Source of the DNA: an uncultured Christensenella sp.
Lineage (GTDB): Bacteria; Bacillota; Clostridia; Christensenellales; Borkfalkiaceae
Direction of reading: 5' to 3'
NCBI GenBank assembly: GCA_910583545.1
Contig: CAJTXM010000001.1
Coordinates: 62,001-126,000, forward strand
DNA length: 64,000 nt
Shown here: in pieces, positions 9,146 through 17,640 of the stretch
Layout of the letters: each line of letters opens with the position of its first letter
Numbering within the stretch: the first letter of the stretch is position 1
The notes under the pieces: model-generated
Databases searched by the model: none
Seen by the model: only the letters and a program-made list of their open reading frames with translations
Told to the model about the DNA's origin: nothing
Translations under genes and position numbers: made by a program

Positions 9146-10444
9146 ATGGCAAATTGGAAAGAACCGAAGAACGATTATAAACCCGAAGACCAAGTCGTTC
9201 CCGAAATCTTTAATTCTCTTGCCGAGAACGAGCGGTATTTACAGGAAAAGAAGATAACGACCGAGCAAGTGCAGGATGCGGAAGTAAACAGCACGCAAAG
9301 TGCAAGCAGAGAGAATTTGGGGGATAAGGAAACAGTGAAAGGATTTTTCGGTAAAATAAGAAAATGGTTTGCAGACCTTCGTGCGTTGGCATTTAAAGGC
9401 ACAGTAGGCACGAACGATATAGACAACACGTCCGTAACGGCAGCGAAAATTGCGTCTAATGCCGTGGAAACAGCAAAAATAAAAGACAGCGCCGTGACGG
9501 ACGCAAAGATAGATTCGGTGTCCGCAAGTAAAGTAACGGGGTTGCATAAGGTTGCTACGAGCGGCAGTTATAATGACCTTACAGATAAGCCGAGTATAAG
9601 CGGCGGAGGCTCGGACTTTGGGGCGACGTTCGTGGTGGACAGCAATGATAAATTGTCGCAATGGATAAGAGCCGATACGGGCAACGATTATACGACGGTA
9701 TTGATAAAAAAAGGCACTTGGCAAAGCGATGAATTATTATACGAACTGCAGCTATCAGGTAGCAAGAAAAAATATGCGGGAATTAACCTGTCAAAAACGA
9801 AGACTAAAGTCGTAATCGGTGAAGCGGGCAGTAAAATTTATTTTCAGGTCGATCCTACAAGCGCATTGCCTATTTATGGAATATACTACGGCAATAAAGC
9901 AGATGCGGTTGAATCCGAATGCTTTATTTATGGGGTAACAGTACATAGCTGCGGTTCGCCTGCTTTTACAGACGTTTCTACTGATTGCTTCAGCGCATGC
10001 GTTAATTTATTTAATTGTACCGCAATTGCTGAAAACGGGTATGAAGCGTATGGCTTCATAAACTGTAAAAATATCAATAATTGCCATTCAATATGTACAT
10101 CGCAGAAATTAACGTTTGCTTACTTTGGCTGCACGGCAGTACACCAATGTATAGGACATGCCGAAGCGACTAATGCAAACCGCAAATTTCTGGGAGGATG
10201 TGCGGTAGGGTTTAGAAACTGCACGGATGTCGCAAGCTGTTACGGTAGCGGAGTCAGTACTCCGTCTACGACCGATTATACGGGGTACGGATTTTCGGGG
10301 TGTAAAGGCGTTTATAGGTGCAAGCAAAATAAGAAAAGTTCAACCGAAACCTTTACAAGCTCTTATTTTAGCAATACGAATGACGCGACTTATAAATGCG
10401 ACAATACTTTGAACGGCGGATTCAACGATACAGCCAACGCATAG
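9146..10444 (+). CDS. Tail fibre protein with Cys-rich beta-helix C-terminal part
   Basis: A 432-residue likely receptor-binding fibre. Residues about 75-150 contain short collagen-free fibre repeats (VETAKIKDSAVTDAKI) and the sequence YNDLTDKPSI, a hallmark of phage tail fibres. Residues about 150-432 form a Gly/Asn/Cys-rich repetitive region in which Cys recur roughly every 6-20 residues (16 Cys from about residue 250), with repeated F-x-x-C and C-x-x-V-x-x-C patterns. This suggests a right-handed beta-helix with stacked cysteines. RBS GGGAGG precedes the ATG. Confidence 0.7.
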   Translation: MANWKEPKNDYKPEDQVVPEIFNSLAENERYLQEKKITTEQVQDAEVNSTQSASRENLGDKETVKGFFGKIRKWFADLRALAFKGTVGTNDIDNTSVTAAKIASNAVETAKIKDSAVTDAKIDSVSASKVTGLHKVATSGSYNDLTDKPSISGGGSDFGATFVVDSNDKLSQWIRADTGNDYTTVLIKKGTWQSDELLYELQLSGSKKKYAGINLSKTKTKVVIGEAGSKIYFQVDPTSALPIYGIYYGNKADAVESECFIYGVTVHSCGSPAFTDVSTDCFSACVNLFNCTAIAENGYEAYGFINCKNINNCHSICTSQKLTFAYFGCTAVHQCIGHAEATNANRKFLGGCAVGFRNCTDVASCYGSGVSTPSTTDYTGYGFSGCKGVYRCKQNKKSSTETFTSSYFSNTNDATYKCDNTLNGGFNDTANA

Positions 10445-10452
10445 AGGTGGAA

Positions 10453-10785
10453 ATGGAACGGCAAATAATAACGCAAGGCGAGGCGGCGAGCTTCGCCTTC
10501 TTTCACGTCGGGCTTCCGATAGCAGGCGAAAGCAAACTGCATATCAAGCCGAGCGATAAATTGACCTTCAGCATCGGACGGAAAAACCGAAAGCCGATAC
10601 TGACAAAAGTTTTTCCGAACGGGTTCGAGAAATCGGGCGATTCGTACTTTGTGTTTTTAACGGCGGAAGAAACGGCGAAGTTTCCGTGCCTTTTATATCA
10701 AATGCAGCTCACGGTGGATATGCGGAATAAAGGCGAGGAAATCTATACACTTGTAGACAAAGAATTGGAGGTGAAAGCTAAGTGA
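10453..10785 (+). CDS. Phage tail-region protein, unknown
   Basis: A 110-residue protein whose best start is the ATG at 10453, preceded by AGAGGTGG. Upstream in-frame codons overlap the fibre gene and lack a ribosome site. The composition is beta-rich (SFAFFHVGLPI, LTFSIGRKNRKP, CLLYQMQLTVDM). It resembles small accessory proteins that sit between fibre genes in Firmicutes prophages, possibly an upper-baseplate component. Its stop overlaps the GTG start of the next gene. No recognised domain. Confidence 0.6.
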   Translation: MERQIITQGEAASFAFFHVGLPIAGESKLHIKPSDKLTFSIGRKNRKPILTKVFPNGFEKSGDSYFVFLTAEETAKFPCLLYQMQLTVDMRNKGEEIYTLVDKELEVKAK

Positions 10786-11102
10786 GTGGTAACGATTGCA
10801 ACTGTGAAAGCTGTATACACGTCGAGCAGTTCAGGTCGATAACCAAGTCCTATGACGGTATTGAGAACGACGCAACGGAAACGGTAGTGGATAACGACGA
10901 GAGAACGGTAGAGGTTAAACTTAAACCGCAGCAGTTCGTGAGCAAATATGCGTTCCCGAACCGTGGGAATAAGGCGGTGCTGTATATGGACATTACCGAG
11001 AACCGTTCCTATCGTTGGGACGAAATAACGGGGAACTACGTCTGCATCGGTGCGGACTACAGTCAAATAAAAATCATAAACGGAGGCAATGCAAATGGAT
11101 AA
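10782..11102 (+). CDS. Phage tail-region protein with N-terminal Cys cluster, unknown
   Basis: A 106-residue protein starting at GTG 10782 in a GTGA overlap with the previous gene, with GGAGG about 8 nt upstream. The N terminus has three Cys within ten residues (NCESC context), then a beta-rich region with an YMDITENRSYRWDEITGNY segment common in phage structural proteins that display short tags. Function unknown; position suggests a fibre-associated part. Stop overlaps the start of the Mtd-like gene. Confidence 0.6.
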   Translation: MSGNDCNCESCIHVEQFRSITKSYDGIENDATETVVDNDERTVEVKLKPQQFVSKYAFPNRGNKAVLYMDITENRSYRWDEITGNYVCIGADYSQIKIINGGNANG

Positions 11103-12162
11103 CAACGAAACGGTGGAAAGAGTATTGGAGAGCAGAATTCAACTGCGCAACGATACGGCGGCGAATTGGGCGACGGTTAATCCCGTTTTGCTCAAAGGTG
11201 AAATCGGTATCGAAATTGATACGAGAAAAATCAAGATAGGCGACGGAATTGCATCGTGGGAAAATTTAAAGTATGTGAGCGACGATATTGTCCTTGCAGA
11301 AACAAATCCTACGGATGCGGATACGGATTATGATATCGGCGAGTTATGGCTCAATCAGGCGGAATATAAATTTTTCGTGCTTATTGCAAAGAGCGAAACG
11401 GCGGCTGTATGGAAGCGTATCCCTACGGCGGAAGAACTGGAAGTCGTGGCAGAATCACAGGTAGCACAGAAACTGAAAACGGCAAGGAAGATATCTATTT
11501 CGGGCGATGCCGAAGGCGAAACTGAGTTCGACGGCAGCGACGACGCAAACATAGAAATCATCCTTGCGAACAGCGGTACGACGGCGGGTACGTTTACCAA
11601 ATTCACGGTTAACGAAAAGGGACTGATTATTAAGTCCGAACTGCTTACACCCGAAGATATACCCGAATTAACACTTGCAAAAATTAAGGATGCAGGTACG
11701 GCGGCGGCAAGGAACGTCGGCTCGAAAGCGGGCAATCTCGTCGAACTCGGTGCAAATGGAAAGATAGATAAAAAGTATCTTCCGCCCATTGCAATCACCG
11801 AACCGTTTGCTGTGTCGAGCGAAGAAGAAATGCTTGCACTTACGGCTCAAAAAGGCGACGTGGCAATCCGTTCGGATGAGAGCAAGTCGTACATCCTTAA
11901 AAATGCACCCGCTTCGGTTTTGGAGAATTGGCTTGAACTGCAGTCGCCCGATTGCAAAATCAGTTCAGTCAACGGACAGGTCGGTGCAGTTGTGCTGACC
12001 ACCGCCGACATCGAGGAAAAGGAAAACCTGTACTACACGGAAGAACGTGCAAAGAATTCTTTCACGGAAAACTTCGGACAGACAAGCTCGGCGGATTTAA
12101 CGGACGGCAAAACGATTTTGCACGAAACGGATACCATTATTCTGAACGGCGGCAACGCATAA
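11095..12162 (+). CDS. Phage fibre/tail protein with Mtd-type N-terminal domain
   Basis: About 355 residues. ATG 11095 is chosen over ATG 11089 because CGGAGG at 11081-11086 is 8 nt from the former and only 2 nt from the latter. Residues about 10-60 match the major-tropism-determinant N-terminal type: an RIQLRNDTAANWA segment, PVLLKGEIGIE, then KIKIGDG and W-x-x-L. This domain trimerises fibres on the baseplate. The remainder is a beta-rich shaft ending in NLYYTEERA, a common fibre motif. It has a shorter paralogue immediately downstream. Confidence 0.75.
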   Translation: MDNNETVERVLESRIQLRNDTAANWATVNPVLLKGEIGIEIDTRKIKIGDGIASWENLKYVSDDIVLAETNPTDADTDYDIGELWLNQAEYKFFVLIAKSETAAVWKRIPTAEELEVVAESQVAQKLKTARKISISGDAEGETEFDGSDDANIEIILANSGTTAGTFTKFTVNEKGLIIKSELLTPEDIPELTLAKIKDAGTAAARNVGSKAGNLVELGANGKIDKKYLPPIAITEPFAVSSEEEMLALTAQKGDVAIRSDESKSYILKNAPASVLENWLELQSPDCKISSVNGQVGAVVLTTADIEEKENLYYTEERAKNSFTENFGQTSSADLTDGKTILHETDTIILNGGNA

Positions 12163-12175
12163 AGGCGGTGCTGTT

Positions 12176-12508
12176 ATGGCGGAAAAAGAGGTGAATGTCA
12201 AAGTCCGCCTGCGGACGGATAGTGCAGTTAATTGGCTTAATGTAAACCCAGTATTACTAAAGGGTGAAATCGGGGTTGAAGAAGATACTGGGAGAATCAA
12301 AATCGGCAACGGTAAATCGTCATGGGCGGTCTTGCCGTATTTTTTTGCGGGGATGAGCAAGCAGGAAATTCTCGATGCATTCTTCCCGATTAACACTGTG
12401 AGGATAACGGTCGGGGATATTAACCCGGCGGATACGCTCGGCGGTGTTTGGCAAAAGGCAGTTGGAACACAAAGAACCGAATTCACATATTGGGTGCGAA
12501 TGGAATAG
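12176..12508 (+). CDS. Short Mtd-N-domain phage tail protein
   Basis: A 110-residue protein whose first about 60 residues are a clear paralogue of the previous gene's N-terminal domain (RLRTDSAVNWLNVNPVLLKGEIG, then RIKIGNG). The C-terminal 45 residues carry a DTLGGVWQKAVGTQRTEFTYWVRME end typical of phage baseplate-linked tail collar proteins. It could be a short fibre or an adaptor. RBS GGCGG is weak, and the ATG follows TGCTGTT. Confidence 0.65.
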   Translation: MAEKEVNVKVRLRTDSAVNWLNVNPVLLKGEIGVEEDTGRIKIGNGKSSWAVLPYFFAGMSKQEILDAFFPINTVRITVGDINPADTLGGVWQKAVGTQRTEFTYWVRME

Positions 12509-12516
12509 GAGAGTAT

Positions 12517-12813
12517 ATGGCAGCAATTATAATAAGCATAACGTCGAGCATCATCAGCGGGATGGTGCTTTTTTTCTTGCAGCATTTCTTTAAAAAGAAA
12601 GCCAAGAAGGACGAGGAACGGGACGAGGCAAAGAGAAAGGAAAATCTCTTGATACTCAGAAGCATAGATGCGGTGGGAAAACTTACCTATGCAGATGCCA
12701 TCGCCATACGCGATGGGAAGACCAACGGTGAAATGAAATCGGCAATCGAGGCATATAAGAAAGCCGATGAAGAGATGTACGAGTTTCTGCTCGAGCAAAC
12801 TACCAAAAATTAA
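12517..12813 (+). CDS. Small membrane protein upstream of the holin
   Basis: A 98-residue protein starting at ATG 12517, with AGGAGAG just upstream. Residues 3-25 form one hydrophobic membrane segment (IIISITSSIISGMVLFFL), followed by a strongly charged KKKAKKDEERDEAKRK coil and a helical tail (AIRDGKTNGEMKSAIEAYKKADEEMY). Such proteins commonly sit directly before holins in Firmicutes phages. The helical domain resembles a structural class with unknown role, perhaps a holin partner. Confidence 0.6.
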   Translation: MAAIIISITSSIISGMVLFFLQHFFKKKAKKDEERDEAKRKENLLILRSIDAVGKLTYADAIAIRDGKTNGEMKSAIEAYKKADEEMYEFLLEQTTKN

Positions 12814-12827
12814 GGAGGAAATTAGAA

Positions 12828-13124
12828 ATGGAGTATTTGGAACTTATAAGCGTACCCGCAATCGCAACCATTGTGTATTGGGTAATCAATATCATTAAAT
12901 ACGCAGTACAGGAAAACGAGAAATTCAAGCGGTTTATTCCGCTGATATCGGCGGCATTAGGCGCAGTACTCGGAGTTGTGGCTTTCTACGCCTTGCCGAG
13001 CATTATCCCGGCGGACAATGTGTGTGTGGCAATTCTTGTCGGCGGCGCAAGCGGTTTAACTGCTACGGGTACTAATCAGATTATAAAGCAGCTTACGAAG
13101 AAGGATGATGAGGATGGAGAATAA
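12828..13124 (+). CDS. Phage holin
   Basis: A 98-residue protein with three hydrophobic segments (about 6-22, 38-58, 65-82) and a short charged C-terminal tail, the standard holin layout. It would form the membrane lesion that ends the lytic cycle. It follows AAGGAGG. No endolysin gene follows it, which is unusual since amidase or muramidase genes usually lie next to the holin. Confidence 0.75.
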   Translation: MEYLELISVPAIATIVYWVINIIKYAVQENEKFKRFIPLISAALGAVLGVVAFYALPSIIPADNVCVAILVGGASGLTATGTNQIIKQLTKKDDEDGE

Positions 13125-13242
13125 GGCATTGCAGATTGCCTATGCCAACGCTATCGTTGAGAAAATGTGGCTGAAAGGCATCATCAACGATGAAGAAAAG
13201 GCGAGAATAAGCGATCTTATTTTGTCAAAAATTCTTTCGTAA
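13114..13242 (+). CDS. SHOCT-like small protein
   Basis: A 42-residue ORF from ATG 13114 to TAA 13240 (in-frame ATGs at 13105 and 13108 are alternatives), overlapping the holin gene by 11 nt. It is helical: ALQIAYANAIVEKMWLKGIINDEEKARISDLI. The W-L-K-G-I-I-x-x-E-E pattern is typical of SHOCT-type oligomerisation modules found just ahead of large serine recombinases in Firmicutes prophages. Function unknown. It precedes a strong terminator. Confidence 0.6.
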   Translation: MENKALQIAYANAIVEKMWLKGIINDEEKARISDLILSKILS

Positions 13243-13285
13243 TTTGGCGCTGTTTCGCTGGGCTCAATTGAAGTTTTACGGTATG

Positions 13286-13325
13286 TTTGTCCTACCCACG
13301 GGAAATGGGTAGGACAAATTTTTTT
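13286..13325 (+). terminator. Strong intrinsic terminator of the phage late operon
   Basis: Perfect 13-bp stem (TTTGTCCTACCCA at 13286-13298 with its complement at 13306-13318), a 7-nt loop and a run of seven T. It separates the late operon from the recombinase genes. Confidence 0.95.
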
Positions 13326-13376
13326 AAGCTACATTCAAGTCCGAAAAATAATAGGTGTAGTTGTAAGGAGGTAAAA

Positions 13377-14882
13377 ATGGCAAAGCAAAGAGCAGTAGCA
13401 TACTGTCGAGTATCAAGCAAAAGCAAGGCGCAAATGCACAGCTTAGGATATCAGACAGACTATTGGCAAAGAGCAATGGCGGAAAGCAACGAATACGAGT
13501 TTGTCGGAATCTATGCAGACTCAGGCATAAGCGGACGTTCGACGCATAAACGACCGCAGATCCTAAGATTGCTGGCAGACGCTAAGGAAAAGCGATTCGA
13601 TGTCGTATTCACAAAATCTGTAGCAAGATTTGCAAGGAATACGGAAGAACTGCTGTCAATGGTGCGAGAACTTAGAGATGAGGGAATAAAGGTAATCTTT
13701 GAAAAAGAAAAGATTGATACATTTAACCCGAACAGCGAAGTATTCCTAACAATCGCCGCATCAGTAGCCGAAAACGACCTGAAAATCTATTCGCAAAACC
13801 AAACGTGGGCTATGCGTGAAAAGTACAAAAACGGCTATATCAGCATAGGGGCAAAGATACTCGGCTATCGGATGAGGAAAGAGGATAACACCCTCATCGT
13901 AGAGCCAAGCGAGGCTGAAGTAGTAAAAAGAATTTTTTATATGTATATCCACGGGAAAGGGATACTCGCCATAGCCAAGCAACTAACGGCTGAAAAGGTG
14001 GGGCTTGATTATAGCAACCACGGAAAATGGAGCCGTGGTGCAATTCATTACATCCTGAACAACGAAAAGTATATAGGCTGTGCATTAATGCAAAAGTTTT
14101 ATAATGTGGACGGAATATGCCGAAAGAATAGAGGCGAAGTCAAGCAGTATTTTATGGAAAATACGCACGAACCCATTATATCAGTAGAAGATTTTCAAAA
14201 AGTGCAAGAATTGATGAGGGGAAGGGCATGTGAATGCGAAATAGGTGTAGCACGAAAAAATTATGAATTTACGGGGAAGATTAAATGCGGATGCTGTGGT
14301 GGGAATTATATACGAAAAGTTCAGAACTGCGGAAAGCCATACGAAGTTGTGGTTTGGGTATGCAGTAAAAAAGACACCTTTGGGGCTGAGAACTGCATCG
14401 GTACTCGCATAAAAGACTGTGTCCTGAAAGATAAATTCGTAGAGTGCTATAACGAATTCATAGCATTGAAAGGTGAGGGCGATACGATATCAGTGTTGAA
14501 TCGGCAGCTATCGTGGCTGCTGGAACAAGAAAGAGAGTTAAATGCTCTTAAAGTTAATAGAATGATAGAAATTGCCGACTATAATGCGGAATGGAAGACC
14601 GTGAAAGAGCAAATCGATGAAATTAATAAGCAGATAGAAAAACAGACTGTCCGCAAACTTAATAAATCGGATTTAGTCCCGATAACCGAATACGATAAGG
14701 AGAAGGTCGAAATATTCTTGGATTATGTGGTGATGACTCCGAAGAAAATCACATTCGTATTTATTAACGGAGTTGAAATCAGCCGAGAATATACTAACGG
14801 CGCATCAGGGAACACAAAAGGTTGGTACGACCGAAGGATGGCAAGATTGGCAAGGGAAAAGGAGGTAGCCGATGGCAATTAA
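13377..14882 (+). CDS. Large serine recombinase 1
   Basis: A 501-residue site-specific recombinase. ATG 13377 is chosen because it follows AAGGAGGTAAAA; an in-frame 30-codon extension upstream lies over the terminator. The N-terminal resolvase domain has the Y-C-R-V-S-S start with catalytic Ser13, the SGRSTHKRPQ segment and the SVARFARN motif. Residues about 160-280 are the recombinase domain, followed by a zinc ribbon with CGCCGG then two further Cys (about 302-345), and a C-terminal coiled coil (about 370-430). It ends 11 nt inside the next recombinase, so the pair is probably co-translated and may act as a heteromer. Confidence 0.93.
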   Translation: MAKQRAVAYCRVSSKSKAQMHSLGYQTDYWQRAMAESNEYEFVGIYADSGISGRSTHKRPQILRLLADAKEKRFDVVFTKSVARFARNTEELLSMVRELRDEGIKVIFEKEKIDTFNPNSEVFLTIAASVAENDLKIYSQNQTWAMREKYKNGYISIGAKILGYRMRKEDNTLIVEPSEAEVVKRIFYMYIHGKGILAIAKQLTAEKVGLDYSNHGKWSRGAIHYILNNEKYIGCALMQKFYNVDGICRKNRGEVKQYFMENTHEPIISVEDFQKVQELMRGRACECEIGVARKNYEFTGKIKCGCCGGNYIRKVQNCGKPYEVVVWVCSKKDTFGAENCIGTRIKDCVLKDKFVECYNEFIALKGEGDTISVLNRQLSWLLEQERELNALKVNRMIEIADYNAEWKTVKEQIDEINKQIEKQTVRKLNKSDLVPITEYDKEKVEIFLDYVVMTPKKITFVFINGVEISREYTNGASGNTKGWYDRRMARLAREKEVADGN

Positions 14883-16458
14883 TAATAGGGTGGTGCAAGA
14901 GCGTCCCGTCTTATTCCGTCCAAATATGACGGCGGTTACAGCAAAAGAGAAGGTAACCTATTATGCTCGAGTAAGCACAGAAAACGACGAGCAAGAGGAC
15001 TCCTATGAGCGCCAGAAAGAACACTTTGAAGAAAAGATTATGGCGAATCCTAAATGGGAGTATGTGCCGGGGTATGCGGACTGGGGTGTAACAGGTACAA
15101 AGGCGGAGGCAAGAAAGAACTTCATGCGCATGATAGACGATTGCCGAGCTGGAAAGATAAACCGCATACTTGTCAAATCTATATCAAGATTCGCGCGAAA
15201 TACGGTGGATACCTTAATGTACATCCGAGAGCTGAGGGAGAGGGGAATTAGTGTGTTCTTCGAAACACAAAATATCGATACAATGTCTGCAAGCGGTGAT
15301 GTGCTAATAACAATCTTGGCTGCGATGGCTGAACAAGAAAGTCGCACCATGTCAACCAATATTAAATGGGCATATCAAAAGAGGTTTAAAGACGGTCAGG
15401 TATTAATCAACCCTTGCACCCTTGGGTATAAAAAGGAAGGCGACGAATATGCTATCGTCGAGGAAGAAGCCGAAATTATACGAATGGTATTCCGCAACTA
15501 CCTCGCAGGCGATTCCGTTAGACAGATTGCGGATTCTCTGAATGCGGAAGGATATGTGACAAGGAAAGGACATCAGTTCAAGCCTAACTCAATCCTCAAT
15601 ATCCTCGCAAACGAAAAATACACAGGTAATGCGATACTCGGAAAGACTTTCAAACCTGATGTACTGTCTAAGCATCGAGTAAAGAACGAAGGGCAAGCAC
15701 CGAGCTATTATGTAGAGAATAGTCATCCAGCAATCATCAGTCAGGAACTGTTCGATATGGTACAAGCAGAAAAAGAAAGACGCAAAAACCTCCGCTCAAC
15801 CGTAAAAACGGGCAAGGGAAAGTACAGCAGAAAATATGTGCTGAGCGGATTGCTGGTCTGTGCAAACTGCGGGGCGAAGTTCAGACGAAACGGACGCACG
15901 GTTGCATCTGGGGAATTTATTCCTACATGGGTATGCATTACTCATCAAAAAGACCAGCAGTCATGTAAAATGCGACCGCTGAAAGAGAAAGATATATATG
16001 CCGCATACGAGAGGGCAGTCAAGCGATTGCTGGGCGAAACCGATGGATTAATGGACATAATTAAGCAAACGACTCTCGAAGGAATGAACATAGAGCAACC
16101 CGAAGACATAGAGGAAATCCGCAAAGCTCTAATGCAAGCGAGAAAGGCGGTGCTGGACTTGTTCAAGGCAAAGAGAGATGGCGATGTGTCATTGGAAGAA
16201 TACGAGCGGAAATATTCAGAATTCAGTCAGCAGATTGTTGACCTTGAAGAAAGAGAGAAAAATGTGCATGCTCAAAATCTTCAATGCCAGCTGGCGCAAA
16301 AGCGGTTGCAAGATGCATACGAACTTATAGACGAGGCAAGATCGAATTGCACCGATAAAGACGTAATGCGAAAATTACTCGATGCAATAAAGGTAATTAG
16401 TAAGCATGAGTTAGAGTTCCAGTTCAACTGCGGTATTGACATTAAGGAAACCGTTTAG
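14872..16458 (+). CDS. Large serine recombinase 2
   Basis: A 528-residue recombinase overlapping the previous gene by 11 nt, with AAAGGAGGTAG upstream. An N-terminal arm of about 28 residues precedes the resolvase domain: Y-Y-A-R-V-S with catalytic Ser35, then the GVTGTKAEARK and SISRFARN motifs. The recombinase domain is at about 190-290. A zinc ribbon (CANC, then C and C, about 322-363) is followed by a long coiled coil at about 420-500. Length and architecture are normal. Paired adjacent recombinases of this kind occur in Clostridia elements. Confidence 0.93.
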   Translation: MAINNRVVQERPVLFRPNMTAVTAKEKVTYYARVSTENDEQEDSYERQKEHFEEKIMANPKWEYVPGYADWGVTGTKAEARKNFMRMIDDCRAGKINRILVKSISRFARNTVDTLMYIRELRERGISVFFETQNIDTMSASGDVLITILAAMAEQESRTMSTNIKWAYQKRFKDGQVLINPCTLGYKKEGDEYAIVEEEAEIIRMVFRNYLAGDSVRQIADSLNAEGYVTRKGHQFKPNSILNILANEKYTGNAILGKTFKPDVLSKHRVKNEGQAPSYYVENSHPAIISQELFDMVQAEKERRKNLRSTVKTGKGKYSRKYVLSGLLVCANCGAKFRRNGRTVASGEFIPTWVCITHQKDQQSCKMRPLKEKDIYAAYERAVKRLLGETDGLMDIIKQTTLEGMNIEQPEDIEEIRKALMQARKAVLDLFKAKRDGDVSLEEYERKYSEFSQQIVDLEEREKNVHAQNLQCQLAQKRLQDAYELIDEARSNCTDKDVMRKLLDAIKVISKHELEFQFNCGIDIKETV

Positions 16459-16567
16459 TGAATAGCAGAGTGGGGTTATATATAAATAATACCACTCGGC
16501 ATTCGTATGCTTGACAGACGAACAGAAAAGGTGGTAGAAAGAAAAAAACTGCCTTAATGGAGGTCGT

Positions 16568-17572
16568 ATGTCGGCAGCGGAAATTGTTCAAATAGTTATC
16601 GGCGCATTATCATTGATAGCAACGGTTGCGGTATCGTTTTTCATCTATTGGTTGCAAAGTAGACATGAAAAGGAAATGGCTAAGATAGAAGAAAAGCATC
16701 GCCAAGAAAAGTTGGCTGAGGAAGCTAACAATTTCTTGATAGACCATGAAGATGAGAGAGATTATCTACCTTGGTGTACAATTGCAACCAATCAGCATCA
16801 GCATGAACGGCATAACCGAAAGATATACACGGATTTCTGCCGTTGCTCTGTTGAGCTACAAAACAAGATTTTGGAAATGGCAGAGTTTACGGTTAGGACT
16901 ATCAAAGACACCGATTGGGTAGATACTGCATTTGAAAAGCTGGAAAAAGATATTGATTGTTATAAATTGGGTGAACAGCCGTTTCTTTATGAGGGGGCGA
17001 AATACTTCCATCGAGCATTTACTCTATATCGAGAAAATGAATTTGAAGAGAATTATAAAAGAGAACTAAAAGCTATTTATAAAACAATTCAGTTATTTAT
17101 AGTAAAGGAAGAAGAAAGGAACAGGGTTAGCCTTAGAACTTATATTGAACAGTATTTTGATTATGTGTTGGGCGAGATACGAAAGGAAAATATTGAGTGG
17201 GAAGAACCTTTACCGCCTGTTGATTATGCCTGGGAACATTATCATCTGGGTTATGCGCCAGAAGAAGACGTGTGTTATTGGGTAATGGAACTTGTTCTAA
17301 ACTTTGTTGTCAATATTCATAATAGATTTGGTACAACCGTTTTTGATAGCATAATACATGACAATGCAACTGATGCGCAAGCTGAAACTTATGAAGATAG
17401 GTACTATGATATTCTTTATTGGATGTATTATACATATTGCTATAAGGCTGGAGAAAAAGAGGGAATAGAATTAGAATCGAAGAAAAAGAAAGTGAAGAAA
17501 CCAAAGGCGACAAGGAAACAAAAAGTTAAAAAGGATAAGAAAAAATCGAAAAAAGGGGTTGACAAATCCTAA
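16568..17572 (+). CDS. Membrane-anchored coiled-coil protein with Lys-rich tail, unknown
   Basis: A 334-residue protein not recognised as a named family. Residues 5-31 are one membrane segment (VIGALSLIATVAVSFFIYWL), followed by a charged coiled-coil stretch (about 32-55), a helical and aromatic-rich body (WVMELVLNFVVNIHNRF near 240-255, WMYYTYCY near 293) and a very basic tail. Residues about 304-334 are almost continuous Lys/Arg. RBS TGGAGG is 5 nt before ATG. It lies between recombinase genes and directly ahead of a nucleotidyltransferase-like gene whose own promoter overlaps this stop codon. Codon use and AT-richness differ from the phage late genes, suggesting an acquired cargo gene. Confidence 0.6.
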   Translation: MSAAEIVQIVIGALSLIATVAVSFFIYWLQSRHEKEMAKIEEKHRQEKLAEEANNFLIDHEDERDYLPWCTIATNQHQHERHNRKIYTDFCRCSVELQNKILEMAEFTVRTIKDTDWVDTAFEKLEKDIDCYKLGEQPFLYEGAKYFHRAFTLYRENEFEENYKRELKAIYKTIQLFIVKEEERNRVSLRTYIEQYFDYVLGEIRKENIEWEEPLPPVDYAWEHYHLGYAPEEDVCYWVMELVLNFVVNIHNRFGTTVFDSIIHDNATDAQAETYEDRYYDILYWMYYTYCYKAGEKEGIELESKKKKVKKPKATRKQKVKKDKKKSKKGVDKS

Positions 17573-17586
17573 AAATATGATATACT
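17559..17586 (+). promoter_or_regulatory. SigA-type promoter for the nucleotidyltransferase-like gene
   Basis: TTGACA at 17559-17564, 16-nt spacer, TATACT at 17581-17586 with an extended TG at 17578-17579. It overlaps the end of the upstream gene and gives the downstream cassette genes their own transcription. Confidence 0.8.
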
Positions 17587-17640
17587 ACAACGATTTGGCG
17601 CAGAAGCGTGAAATGGCGGCATGGGCGAAAGGAGAGTAGT

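Noticed and set aside
11095..12508. Diversity-generating retroelement around the Mtd-like fibre genes
   Set aside because: The Mtd-type N-terminal domain is present, but no reverse transcriptase and no template/variable repeat pair was seen.
16467..16497. GAGTGG...CCACTC inverted pair after the second recombinase
   Set aside because: Only six base pairs with an AT-rich loop and no T run. Too weak to name as a site or terminator.
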